DNA of 64,000 nucleotides, taken from assembly GCA_050951365.1 (NCBI GenBank), contig JBMNIX010000010.1:62001-126000 (forward strand), given 5' to 3'. The notes under the pieces were generated by a model. That model did not search any database. It was not told the origin of the DNA and was given only the letters and a program-made list of their open reading frames with translations. Shown one piece after another: positions 35,849-43,918 of the stretch. Position numbers and translations under genes: made by a program. Source of the DNA: JAAYHG01 sp012735455 (lineage in GTDB: Bacteria; Bacillota; DTU030; DUMP01). The stretch's first letter is position 1, and the number at the start of each line of letters is the position of its first letter.

Positions 35849-35871
35849 AAAAACCGGTTCTCTTGAACCGG
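35849..35871 (-). terminator. Terminator after FmdB-type gene
   Basis: CCGGTTC pairs with GAACCGG (35854-35860 with 35865-35871, 4-base loop) and is followed on the minus strand by TTTTTGTTTTC. A second small hairpin, GAGAACC-AAC-GGTTCTC, lies at about 35910-35926. Confidence 0.78.
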
Positions 35872-35941
35872 CTTAAGAAACCGAATCGGGGCTAAATTAA
35901 CGCCTGATGAGAACCAACGGTTCTCTTATTCTCTAAACACC

Positions 35942-36124
35942 TCAGCCACAACCGGTAGCAGGCAAACTACCTCCTCCACCGGAGCTTACATAACCGAGGC
36001 CAAACACCTCTTTTAGCTCCTGGCTCTTGCACCTTGGGCAACGAGTATCTTTCTTCTTGCTGTACGGAATTATAGTTGAAAAGCGCTCGCCGCACTCACG
36101 ACAGACGAATTCGTAGCTGGGCAC
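35942..36124 (-). CDS. FmdB-type zinc-ribbon protein
   Basis: This 60-residue protein begins VPSYEFVCRECGERF and has a second CPRCKS, giving two CxxC knuckles of the FmdB/CxxC_CXXC_SSSS zinc-ribbon family. A Gly/Ser-rich tail (SSGGGGSLPATGCG) follows. These proteins are thought to bind DNA or act as regulators, but function is not established. GTG 36124 has AAGGAGG 8 bases upstream, so the longer upstream reading frame is not used. Confidence 0.82.
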   Translation of the reverse strand: MPSYEFVCRECGERFSTIIPYSKKKDTRCPRCKSQELKEVFGLGYVSSGGGGSLPATGCG

Positions 36125-36233
36125 ATGCGTCACCTCCTTAAGTAACAAAACAGGACCCCACCATCGGGTTTCTTCAATTATACTATTTGCCTTTTTCGCC
36201 GTCAACAGAAGAGGTGGGCGGGAAAAGAAAAAT

Positions 36234-36251
36234 GCCCGGGCATCCCCGGGC
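36234..36251 (-). terminator. Terminator after ECF-type membrane protein gene
   Basis: GCCCGGG pairs with CCCGGGC around a 4-base loop, followed on the minus strand by ATTTTTCTTTT. It lies just downstream of the 36265 stop. Confidence 0.82.
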
Positions 36252-36264
36252 GGCGGAATTGTTG

Positions 36265-36804
36265 TTAACGATGACGTCGAACATAGACTACCTTGCTACG
36301 TATTAAGACAACGAAGAGTGCTGTCGCCACCACCACGTTGAGAGCCGCGGCAAGAATAAATGGGGCTAGGGAATTGGTCACCAAAGCCAAACCGCCCAGT
36401 GGCCAGGAAAGAGCCGCCGCCACAACTCCGGCCAAGAAAGTGGTAGTGAGCATGGCCAAAACCGGTCCACCCCGCTCATAAGCCAGGCGCATGCACGTGG
36501 CCCACAAAGCAGCCTGTACCGCCGCATAAACGTGCACCAGTGCCCCTAGGGGAAAACCGGAGATCAAGGCGCTGAGAAGCGACCCTAACCCTGCTACCAG
36601 CGCCCCCTCCCCCCAGCCAAACGCCAAGGCAGCAAAGTATGCAGGCGCCGCATCCAATGTAACTGCTCCCAGGGGACTCCCCACCTTTACCATCGCCCCA
36701 AGGGCAGAAAGAACAATAAACACAATAAGCCGTGCCGCCCGCTGGTACTCACGTGCATCCCCCAAAGCACGCGGTATTCTAGCTCGCACCCGCGGTATCT
36801 CCAT
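36265..36804 (-). CDS. ECF-type S-component-like membrane protein
   Basis: This 179-residue protein has five to six transmembrane helices after a basic N-terminal tail of about 25 residues. The organisation (short Ala-rich helices, AAPAYFAALAFGWGEGALVAGLGSLLSALISG) resembles ECF transporter S components. No substrate motif was recognised. It is monocistronic with its own terminator. It is the third S-component-like gene in the window, consistent with vitamin or precursor scavenging by a shared ECF module located elsewhere. Confidence 0.65.
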   Translation of the reverse strand: MEIPRVRARIPRALGDAREYQRAARLIVFIVLSALGAMVKVGSPLGAVTLDAAPAYFAALAFGWGEGALVAGLGSLLSALISGFPLGALVHVYAAVQAALWATCMRLAYERGGPVLAMLTTTFLAGVVAAALSWPLGGLALVTNSLAPFILAAALNVVVATALFVVLIRSKVVYVRRHR

Positions 36805-36910
36805 CCCCGTACACCTCCCTTTGCTACTTTTCTCTAGAATTCCTATTCCGGTACCAGTGCAGCTAGACCACGGTCAGCGTGGAAAAATTGACCAGAAAGT
36901 GACAAAATAA

Positions 36911-36930
36911 GCGGACCCCGCAGGATCCGC
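36911..36930 (-). terminator. Probable terminator after iorB
   Basis: GCGGA pairs with TCCGC with extra partial pairing inside; on the minus strand TTATTTTGT follows. It comes about 37 bases after the iorB stop. Confidence 0.6.
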
Positions 36931-36966
36931 CTGTCTTAAACCATTTTGCTTCCTGATTGATTGAGA

Positions 36967-37554
36967 TTACACGGAGAGTCCTTCCCACCCCGCCCAGAAG
37001 GCCTTAAGGTTGGCCTCCACCGTCTTGGGTGGAACGCTGGCGCTTATGACCCTCTCCCAGGTACCTGGGGCGATTCCCATACGTTTGGCCAAGGCACCAA
37101 GAAGCACAATGTTCTGGGTGCGGGCGTTACCAGCCTTTTCCTCGGCCAACTGAGCAGCTTTCACAGTAACAAGCTCCCGTACCTTGCCCGCCAATATCTC
37201 CAGAGCATTGTAGGGATAGCTGGCTTTACCCAAGAGCACTGGGGCTGGTAATATTTCCAGGTCGTTCACCACCATGGTACCCTCGGCTTTAAGGTACGGC
37301 AGCCAGCGCAGTGCTTCTAACTTCTCAAAAGCTAGGATGAGATCGGCTGTCCCCTGCTCTACTAAGGGTGAGTACACCCGGTCACCATAACGGACAAAGC
37401 TGACCACACTACCCCCTCGTTGGGACATGCCGTGTACCTCGGACATCTTGACGTCATACCCTTCATCTTGCAGAACACCAGCCAAAACCTTGGTTGCCAG
37501 GATGGTACCTTGGCCACCGACACCCACAAGGAGAACATTGGTAACTTTAGCCAC
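36967..37554 (-). CDS. iorB: Indolepyruvate:ferredoxin oxidoreductase, beta subunit
   Basis: This 195-residue gamma-type 2-oxoacid:ferredoxin oxidoreductase subunit partners with IorA. The N-terminal NVLLVGVGGQGTILATKVL motif and MSQRGGSVVSFVRYG are characteristic. The complex oxidises aryl pyruvates (from Trp, Phe, Tyr transamination) to aryl-acetyl-CoA, reducing ferredoxin. GTG 37554 is chosen: GGGGGTGG lies just upstream and the start overlaps the iorA end by 8 bases, a normal coupling. Upstream in-frame codons would extend it deeper into iorA. Confidence 0.93.
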   Translation of the reverse strand: MAKVTNVLLVGVGGQGTILATKVLAGVLQDEGYDVKMSEVHGMSQRGGSVVSFVRYGDRVYSPLVEQGTADLILAFEKLEALRWLPYLKAEGTMVVNDLEILPAPVLLGKASYPYNALEILAGKVRELVTVKAAQLAEEKAGNARTQNIVLLGALAKRMGIAPGTWERVISASVPPKTVEANLKAFWAGWEGLSV

Positions 37555-39304
37555 GCTCGCCACCCCCCACCTTTTCAATGGCGCCAACGGGGCAAACCTG
37601 GCCACAAACAAAGCAGCCGTTACAGGCATTGGTATCAATGGTAACGCTCTTGTCTGGGTGGCTTACCAAGGCCGGGCAGCCTGTGCGGAGACAGGCATGG
37701 CATCGAGTGCACTGCTCTTGATTGATCACAGCCTTACCTAAATCTGGCAGGCCCTTGAGCAGTGCACAGGCCCGGCGGCAAATAACCACCGAAGGGCCGT
37801 CAAAATCCAGGGCATGACGCACTGCCTGATCCACAGCTTGGAGATCGTAAGAGTCCACAATCTGGACATCCCGGACACCCAGGGCGCGAACCACGTCTTC
37901 GATCTTAATCTCGTCAGTCACCTCTCCTTTGCCCGTGATTCCGGTTCCGGGATGAGGCTGATGGCCCGTCATTGCTGTAGTGCGGTTGTCTAAAACTACA
38001 ATAACACCTGAGCCATTATTAAAAACCATATCCGCCACACCGGTCATGCCGCCGTGGAAAAAGGTGGAGTCACCGATTACGCCCACCACTTTACGTGGTA
38101 CGCCGTTCCAAGCACTGGCCTTCTGGAAGCCGTGGGTCATGCCCACACTGGCACCCATGCACACAGTGGTATCTACCGCCTCCAACGGTGGTTGCAGACC
38201 CAAGCCGTAGCAACCAATGTCCCCCATCACCGGCACCCGGTGCTTCTTAAGAATATAGAAGACAGGTCGATGAGGACAACCGGCACAAAGGACTGGTGGC
38301 CGTGGTGGAATCTCCACCTCTGTTACTGGGTTGCTGGCTGGATCGACGCCAAAGAATTTTTGGCGCAGGAGTTCTGGCGTGAACTCGAACATATTGGGCA
38401 GTAGCTCTTTTCCGATAACAGGAATCCCCATGGCCTTGACCTGGTTTTCCAGAAAGGGGTCCAGTTCCTCTACCACATATAGCTTCTCTACCCCTTCAGC
38501 AAACTCGCGAATGAGCTTTTCCGGCAGGGGCCAAGTCATGGTAAGTTTAAGATATGAGGCCTTGGCACCAAAGACTTCCCTCGCGTATTGATAGCTGATA
38601 CCACTGGTAATGATACCGATACTCTTGTCGCCCCACTCGATACGATTGTACAGGAAGGTCTCGGAAAACTCTGACAGAAGGCGCGTCCGTTCTTCCACAA
38701 AAACCCGCCGCTTCCTGGCGTTAGCCGGGACCATACAGTACTTGGCGGCATTCTTCTTGTACTCTTTTACCTCCACCTCTTGCCGCTCGTAGCACTCTAC
38801 CAGGCCTTTGGCATGGGCGATCCTGGTGGTAATTCTAAGGAGCACAGGTGTATCATACTCCTCGCTGATCCGGAAGGCCTCGCCTACCAGGTCTTTTGCC
38901 TCCTGGCTATCACTGGGCTCTAACATGGGGATCTTGGCAAAGGGTGCGAAGTTGCGGTTGTCCTGTTCGTTTTGCGAACTGTGGAGGCTGGGCTCATCTG
39001 CAGATACTATAACCAGTCCTCCATTTACTCCGGTGTAGGCGGCAGTGAAGAGGGGATCGGCTGCTACGTTGACGCCCACGTGTTTCATGGCTACTAGTGA
39101 GCGAGCACCGGCCAAAGAGGCACCAATGGCCACCTCTAGGGCCACTTTTTCATTTGGGGACCACTCGGCATAGATCTCCTTATACGGCAAGATATTCTCG
39201 ATAATCTCCGTACTCGGAGTCCCTGGATAAGCCGCGGCAAAGGTAGCGCCGTACTCAAATGCCCCACGCGCTATCGCCTCGTCCCCTGACAGGAACTTTT
39301 TCAT
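37547..39304 (-). CDS. iorA: Indolepyruvate:ferredoxin oxidoreductase, alpha subunit
   Basis: This 585-residue thiamine-diphosphate enzyme starts with SGDEAIARGAFEYG and AAAYPGTPSTEI. It has the TPP-binding GDSTFFHGGMTGVADMVFN segment (about 430-450) and two C-terminal [4Fe-4S] motifs (CTRCHACLRTGCP and CNGCFVCGQVCPVGA). It carries the catalytic, TPP and electron-transfer functions of the IorAB complex. ATG 39304 follows AAAGGGGG; an upstream start at 39355 lacks a site. It overlaps iorB by 8 bases. Confidence 0.95.
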   Translation of the reverse strand: MKKFLSGDEAIARGAFEYGATFAAAYPGTPSTEIIENILPYKEIYAEWSPNEKVALEVAIGASLAGARSLVAMKHVGVNVAADPLFTAAYTGVNGGLVIVSADEPSLHSSQNEQDNRNFAPFAKIPMLEPSDSQEAKDLVGEAFRISEEYDTPVLLRITTRIAHAKGLVECYERQEVEVKEYKKNAAKYCMVPANARKRRVFVEERTRLLSEFSETFLYNRIEWGDKSIGIITSGISYQYAREVFGAKASYLKLTMTWPLPEKLIREFAEGVEKLYVVEELDPFLENQVKAMGIPVIGKELLPNMFEFTPELLRQKFFGVDPASNPVTEVEIPPRPPVLCAGCPHRPVFYILKKHRVPVMGDIGCYGLGLQPPLEAVDTTVCMGASVGMTHGFQKASAWNGVPRKVVGVIGDSTFFHGGMTGVADMVFNNGSGVIVVLDNRTTAMTGHQPHPGTGITGKGEVTDEIKIEDVVRALGVRDVQIVDSYDLQAVDQAVRHALDFDGPSVVICRRACALLKGLPDLGKAVINQEQCTRCHACLRTGCPALVSHPDKSVTIDTNACNGCFVCGQVCPVGAIEKVGGGERG

Positions 39305-39410
39305 TCCTATTTCCCCCTTTCCCAGAATTCTGATTTCCCGCCACCGTCCTACCATGCTTCGAAATTAGGTTTCGGCAACGACAAGCTTTTTTCCTCTTAA
39401 GAAGAGAGAA

Positions 39411-39435
39411 AACAGAGGAGTTTTTCTCCTCTGTT
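39411..39435 (-). terminator. Hairpin between ptb and iorA
   Basis: AACAGAGGAG pairs with CTCCTCTGTT around five bases. On the minus strand TTCTCTCTTC follows, so most ptb transcripts may end here and iorAB may be expressed from partial readthrough or its own promoter. Confidence 0.65.
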
Positions 39436-39464
39436 CGGGCACAATTACTTCTTTTGGCCTAGCT

Positions 39465-40370
39465 TTATCTTTTGTGAGCAACTACTGTACCTAAGGCAAT
39501 GGCGAGTAATTTTGCCTCGTGAGTATCGGCCCGGGAAACCAGCACCACTGGTACTCGTGCACCCACCACAATACCAGCCGATTTGGCTCTACCGAAGTAG
39601 GTCAAGGCCTTGCCTAAGACGTTTCCGGCCTCTATATCTGGAACCAAGAGTATATCGGCTTGTCCTGCCACCGGACTTACGATGCCCTTATGTCTTGCCG
39701 CCTCCTCGTCCACAGCATTGTCCAAGGCCAGCGGGCCATCCACAATGCAGCCCTTAAGCTGACCCCGCGCTGCCATTTGCGCCAGAGCAGCAGCGTCCAG
39801 GGTGGCTTGCATGTCCGGGTTTACAACCTCAACCGCAGCTAGCGCGGCCACCTTAGGCTGGGCAATTCCCAAGGCGTGGGCAGTCTGCACGGCATTGACG
39901 ACAATATCCGCTTTTTGTTTCAGATCAGGGGCCGGGTTCATACCACCGTCCGTGAGGAAAAACAAGCGGTCATACCCCGCAACCTCGTAAATCATCACGT
40001 GACTCAAAATGCGTCCTGTCCTGAGGCCTATTTCCTTATCCAGAACCGCCCGCAAGATATCTGCAGTAGCTATTAGGCCCTTCATCAAGAGGTCTGCTTG
40101 TCCTGAACTCACCAGTTCTACCGCCTGCCAAGCACACTGTGCGGGCTGATCCGCATTAATGACTGTTATGCCGGTAAGATCCACGCCAATCTCTTCAGCA
40201 AGAACCCTTGTCCTATCTTCTTTGCCTACCAACACTGGTTCCGCGATTCCTAGCTCCTGTGCTGCCTTGATCGCCAACAATACCTCACTATCTTCCGCCG
40301 CGGCCACCGCCAGCCGCAGCGGACCGTATTCCCTGGCCCGCTCTAAGAGTTCAGCCAGGCTCTTGATCAC
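39465..40370 (-). CDS. ptb: Phosphate butyryltransferase
   Basis: This 301-residue enzyme exchanges CoA for phosphate on butyryl-CoA or related acyl-CoAs. The PTA/PTB-family segments LLMKGLIATADILRAVLDKE, LTDGGMNPAPDLKQKADI and GPLALDNAVD are conserved. GTG 40370 with AAGGGGG upstream starts 2 bases after the stop of the small rubredoxin-like gene, so both are co-translated. Downstream are iorA and iorB; buk is further along on the same strand. Context suggests it may accept branched or aryl acyl-CoAs. Confidence 0.92.
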   Translation of the reverse strand: MIKSLAELLERAREYGPLRLAVAAAEDSEVLLAIKAAQELGIAEPVLVGKEDRTRVLAEEIGVDLTGITVINADQPAQCAWQAVELVSSGQADLLMKGLIATADILRAVLDKEIGLRTGRILSHVMIYEVAGYDRLFFLTDGGMNPAPDLKQKADIVVNAVQTAHALGIAQPKVAALAAVEVVNPDMQATLDAAALAQMAARGQLKGCIVDGPLALDNAVDEEAARHKGIVSPVAGQADILLVPDIEAGNVLGKALTYFGRAKSAGIVVGARVPVVLVSRADTHEAKLLAIALGTVVAHKR

Positions 40371-40372
40371 CC

Positions 40373-40489
40373 TTACTTGCCCCCTTCCTTCTTGGTGAAC
40401 GAACCTTTTTCACCACAGTCTGGGCACTTTTGGGGTTTGCACCGACCTTCCTTTTCAAAGCCACACTTACTGCACTGCCATACAGCCAC
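40373..40489 (-). CDS. RCKP-type rubredoxin-like small protein
   Basis: This 38-residue protein reads MAVWQCSKCGFEKEGRCKPQ then KCPDCGEKGSFTKKEGGK. Two CxxC knuckles and the RCKP motif define the small rubredoxin-like RCKP domain; the site likely binds iron or zinc. GTG 40489 has AAGGAGG 8 bases upstream. It stops 2 bases before ptb and so is tightly coupled to the ptb-iorAB region. It may shuttle electrons or act structurally; its partner is not known. Confidence 0.82.
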   Translation of the reverse strand: MAVWQCSKCGFEKEGRCKPQKCPDCGEKGSFTKKEGGK

Positions 40490-40595
40490 TCATTCCACCT
40501 CCTTACTGGAGAAGTTCGACAATGCTCACTTTTTCCCTGCCGGCCATGATCCGAATTAAGGTCAAGAAAGCTTAGTTACCTTCCAGGAAGACCTT

Positions 40596-40623
40596 GGGGC
40601 TAACTCGCTTCCGAGTTAGCCCC
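40596..40623 (-). terminator. Hairpin after second SASP gene
   Basis: A 12-bp perfect stem (GGGGCTAACTCG with CGAGTTAGCCCC) and 4-base loop follow the spore-protein stop at 40631. The U-tract is poor on the minus strand. Confidence 0.65.
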
Positions 40624-40630
40624 GCCGCCG

Positions 40631-40819
40631 CTACTTGTTATTCTGGTCTGCGAGTGCTCTCTCAGCTCGCTCAATAGCAAGCCGAACCAAGCTACCGCAA
40701 TCACGGGAGGACACATCGCCCCAGTAGCCGTCGCGCACCGTCTCGGCTACTCCGAGCTCCTCGGCTAATTCGTATTTGAGGCGATCGGACATCACGCTGC
40801 CCCGACGTCTCCTACTCAT
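40631..40819 (-). CDS. Alpha/beta-type small acid-soluble spore protein
   Basis: This 62-residue protein has LKYELAEELGVAETVRDGYW followed by GDVSSRDCGSLVRLAIERAE, aligning with the SASP core (KYEVAxELG ... GxxxSRxxGxxV). The second motif is diverged relative to the paralogue at 25358 (DCGSLV in place of EVGKIG). It is expected to be made only in the forespore and to bind spore DNA. ATG 40819 follows AGAGGTGG. Confidence 0.8.
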   Translation of the reverse strand: MSRRRRGSVMSDRLKYELAEELGVAETVRDGYWGDVSSRDCGSLVRLAIERAERALADQNNK

Positions 40820-40906
40820 TAGCCCCACCTCTTATTATCAAGTAGCAGCAAGAATAGTTTTCCCCCGCTCTAAAGAAACCATCCTTCGGAAGCGAGGGAC
40901 TGAAAC

Positions 40907-41689
40907 CTAATCCGGGCGCGGACCTGACTTAGGACGCTGCCTACCACTGTGGCTTTCAATGTAAAAATGGTCTTTATAAATAAGTTCAGAGACAGGAACT
41001 ATCTGGTAGCCGTCCGCCTGCAACTTTTCGATGATAGTAGGCAAAGCCTCAGGGGTATGCAAGGCATTGTTGTGAAACAAAACAATAGAGCCGGGTTTTA
41101 CTTGGTCTAAGACACGCTCCACGATAGCAGTAGAAGAAAGGTCCTGCCAGTCTAAAGAATCCACGTCCCACTGAATGGTAAGCATACCGAGCTTTTCCAC
41201 CGTTTGGATCAGCAGATTGTTGTACTCACCAAAGGGTGGGCGGAAGAGAAGCGGTTCCTGCCCGGTAAGCTCCTTTATCCGTTCATTCGTGCGGATAAGT
41301 TCTTGTCGAATCTCCTCCTCACTCAGCTGACTCATGTGCGGGTGCGTGGCCGAGTGATTACCGATCTCATGGCCCGACGCCGCAATTTTCTTTGTCATCT
41401 CTGGGTACTTCTCCATCCAAAAGTCAACTAGGAAAAAAGTTGTCTTGACATTGTATTTTTCTAAGGTATCCAAGAGCTCCCCTGTCTTATCCGCACCCCA
41501 AGCTGCATCAAAGGAGATGGCCACCTTTCTTACCGGCGTCTCCACTGAGTAGATGGGAACCAGCCGTTCGTTGGTTGCCAAAGCAGGGATAAGCCGTGTG
41601 ACCGATTCTGCTACAGCCAAGCTCAGGGCCAAACTGACAATAAGTGCCCCCACCACGACCCGCGGCCAGGGAAAATAAAACACCTTCAC
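40907..41689 (-). CDS. Polysaccharide deacetylase, PdaB-like
   Basis: This 260-residue protein has an N-terminal membrane or signal segment and a NodB-homology domain with the motifs SFDAAWG (Asp-Asp region changed to D-A), HEIGNHSATHPH (metal-binding His) and RPPFGEYNN. The layout matches sporulation-linked PdaB/YlxY-type deacetylases that act on peptidoglycan or related polymers outside the membrane. The D-A pair replacing the usual DD is typical of this subfamily. GTG 41689 has GGGGGGGAG upstream. Confidence 0.83.
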   Translation of the reverse strand: MKVFYFPWPRVVVGALIVSLALSLAVAESVTRLIPALATNERLVPIYSVETPVRKVAISFDAAWGADKTGELLDTLEKYNVKTTFFLVDFWMEKYPEMTKKIAASGHEIGNHSATHPHMSQLSEEEIRQELIRTNERIKELTGQEPLLFRPPFGEYNNLLIQTVEKLGMLTIQWDVDSLDWQDLSSTAIVERVLDQVKPGSIVLFHNNALHTPEALPTIIEKLQADGYQIVPVSELIYKDHFYIESHSGRQRPKSGPRPD

Positions 41690-41758
41690 GCCGCTCCCCC
41701 CCTTCCGCTTCATTCTATGGCCTCGCAGCCCGCCCTAGAACCATAGCCCCGACTCTCA

Positions 41759-41807
41759 AATAAAAGTGCCCGGCCCGTGACAATTGCACCGGCCAGGCAC
41801 TTTTATT
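41759..41807 (-). terminator. Long terminator hairpin after ppaX
   Basis: AATAAAAGTGCC pairs with GGCACTTTTATT, extended inward by GGCC/GTG pairing with CAC/GGCC. On the minus strand the 3' arm ends in TTTTATTTGA. It isolates ppaX from the deacetylase gene. Confidence 0.82.
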
Positions 41808-41826
41808 CTTGGTTACTCAACTGCTG

Positions 41827-42489
41827 CTAGGCCCGAACAGCCCGGTTCAGCGGTAGACAGAGGTCCAAGAGGTCTGTTATCTTTCTTAGTTGAAAGTCCG
41901 GTTTTTCAGCTAGGAGCAGTTCTCTTGGCAGCGCACTCCAGAGCGCTGCTGCCGTCTTGACACCAGCGTTACGACCGCAGGCCAAATCAAACGGGCTGTC
42001 ACCCACCATCAAGCTGTGCCGCGGACTTTCTTCCAACAATGTCAGGGCCTTCAGGATAGGATCCGGGTCGGGCTTGTGGCGGGTGGTATCCTCGGGGGTA
42101 ATAACAACAGCCATGTACTGGTCGAGACCAAACAACCTCAGACCACGCCAGGCTAGATTGCGCCGCTTGGAAGTAACCACGGCCAAAGTGACTCCAGCCT
42201 CCTTGAGGATTGCCAGCGTCTCGCGCACTCCGGGAATGAGCGTGGTCGCGGCATCGTGTCGGGCCTCGTTGTAACTGCGGTAGGTCTCAAGCATGCTCTC
42301 GGCCTTTTCCGCTGAGAAACGCCGTAAAGCGTCCAGGAGAGGTCGACCGAAGGTGGGGACTATCTCCCGCGCTGAAACCTCTCGACCCAGGTGTACCTTT
42401 AACGTATATTGAAAGGATTCGATAACTAAACGGTTAGTGTCAATGAGCGTCCCATCGAGGTCAAAGAGTATAGAACGAATACTACGCAT
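41827..42489 (-). CDS. ppaX: PpaX-like HAD pyrophosphatase
   Basis: This 220-residue HAD-superfamily phosphatase has motif I FDLDGTLIDTN (catalytic Asp pair), motif II VVTSKR, motif III HKPDPDPI and motif IV VGDSPFDLACG. In Bacillus, PpaX hydrolyses pyrophosphate released by HPr kinase/phosphorylase; phosphoglycolate or other small phosphates are alternative substrates of this family. ATG 42489 follows GGGAGGGGG. An upstream start at 42609 lacks such a site. hprK is not nearby. Confidence 0.82.
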   Translation of the reverse strand: MRSIRSILFDLDGTLIDTNRLVIESFQYTLKVHLGREVSAREIVPTFGRPLLDALRRFSAEKAESMLETYRSYNEARHDAATTLIPGVRETLAILKEAGVTLAVVTSKRRNLAWRGLRLFGLDQYMAVVITPEDTTRHKPDPDPILKALTLLEESPRHSLMVGDSPFDLACGRNAGVKTAAALWSALPRELLLAEKPDFQLRKITDLLDLCLPLNRAVRA

Positions 42490-42798
42490 GGTTCCCCCTC
42501 CCAGTCTCGGCCGCTCGGACAGTTGGGCGTGATGCAGACCTATCATAACACAGCACTCTGCGGGAAGAAAAGTGCCTGCTTGCACCGATTTTCCCTCTAG
42601 ACAATACACTGGATCAGAAACTTATCCAACCATTCTTCGTGTAAGAATTTGCTATGAGTGCAAGGTGGTTCTTTGTCGGAAACCAGAAAATGCCGGGACA
42701 AACTTTCTTTTTTTGTAACCAATAGACAGCAGAAAGATGATATGATGAGGGAAGAAGAGGAGATATTGCCATTTGGCTCCAGACGGGAGAGGAGAGCC

Positions 42799-43844
42799 AT
42801 GCTGCCGAGACTGTGGCAAGGCCCAATAGGACGTTTGTCCCTCGTTGTCATTCTTGCCTTCATATTGTTCTTTGCGTCGTGGACACTGGCTGCAAGCTTA
42901 GTGGAAGGCGGCCTAGTCCTAGAACCGAAAGAACCATTTCAAGCGGCAGCAACTGAACAAGAAGTCAGGGTCAATCCCCAAGACACTCCTGAAACTGGTT
43001 CAACCGCCTTGTTGGAACCAGTACCCCAACAACCAGCTCCAGAGAAAACACAACAACCGGAGCCGGTGGATTGGCCAACAGCCACATCCGAGGTGCCGGC
43101 CGATCATGTACCGGAAATCAGCGAGCTCACCGCCGCTGAACTGCGTGAGCTGGCTTTCCCAGCGGTGCAATACACGGCCGAACTGTTAGGCCGCAACCCC
43201 AAGGCGGAAAAACGCATTGCCCTTACGTTTGATGACGGACCTGTACCCGGTTGGACGGAAAAATACCTGGAGGTACTCAGTGAGCACCAGGTTCCAGCTA
43301 CTTTCTTTCTTATTGGTACCTACGCCACCAAGGCACCCGACCTAGTACAAAAAGTGGCTCTGGCCGGTCACGACATCGGGGCCCACTCTAACAGCCATAA
43401 GAAACTAACTCAACTAAAGCAGGAACAGGTAACAGCAGAACTCTGGGCAGCAGCCACTGGCATTTTCAAAATTACGTCGCAACCGGTTGCCTACTTTCGT
43501 CCGCCCTATGGAGCCACAGACCGCAAAGTAATCGAAGCGGCCCGAGAACTGGGTCAAACAGTAATTCTCTGGAATGTGGATCCCAGGGACTGGGAGACAG
43601 CAGATGCTAAGAAGATTGCCAATCATGTGTTGAACCGGTCGGCCCTGGCTCCATTATCCTGCTGCATGAAGGAAAGGCACAAACCCTGCAAGCACTTCCC
43701 TTGATAATTGAAGGGCTTAAGGCGCAAGGATATGAGCTAGTTACCGTATCCGAACTCTTTGACTACCACAATGGAAGTGAAGAACCAAAAGAGGAGCAAC
43801 TGGTGGTCAGTGCTCCCACAAGTAGGGGCATGATCGCTCGCTAA
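42799..43844 (+). pseudogene. Polysaccharide deacetylase, frameshifted near the C-terminus
   Basis: After AGAGGAG, ATG 42799 starts a protein with one transmembrane helix (about 12-34), a Pro/Glu-rich linker (about 45-105) and a NodB deacetylase domain with LTFDDGPVPGWTE, HDIGAHSNSHKKL, RPPYGATDRK and WNVDPRDWE. At about 43638 (AACCGGTCGG) the frame breaks. The rest (VGPGSIILLHEGKAQTLQAL to SRGMIAR, stop at 43844) continues in another frame as if one G were missing. The truncated product would lose the last conserved motif (SIILLHEG), so it may be inactive. Sequencing error is an alternative. Confidence 0.82.
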
Positions 43845-43892
43845 CAGCTGCAGAGTTTCAGGGTGATTACAAGGCTTTCTTCAGATGTACTG

Positions 43893-43912
43893 GGGCGACT
43901 TTGGTGTCGCCC
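43893..43912. terminator. Hairpin between deacetylase and aroE
   Basis: GGGCGAC pairs with GTCGCCC around a 6-base loop between convergent genes; weak T-tract on the plus strand. Confidence 0.5.
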
Positions 43913-43918
43913 TAAAAT

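Noticed and set aside
35910..35926. Attenuator between buk and the FmdB-type gene
   Set aside because: GAGAACC-AAC-GGTTCTC can pair, but there is no T-tract in the needed direction and no alternative fold with clear logic; listed only with the nearby terminator.
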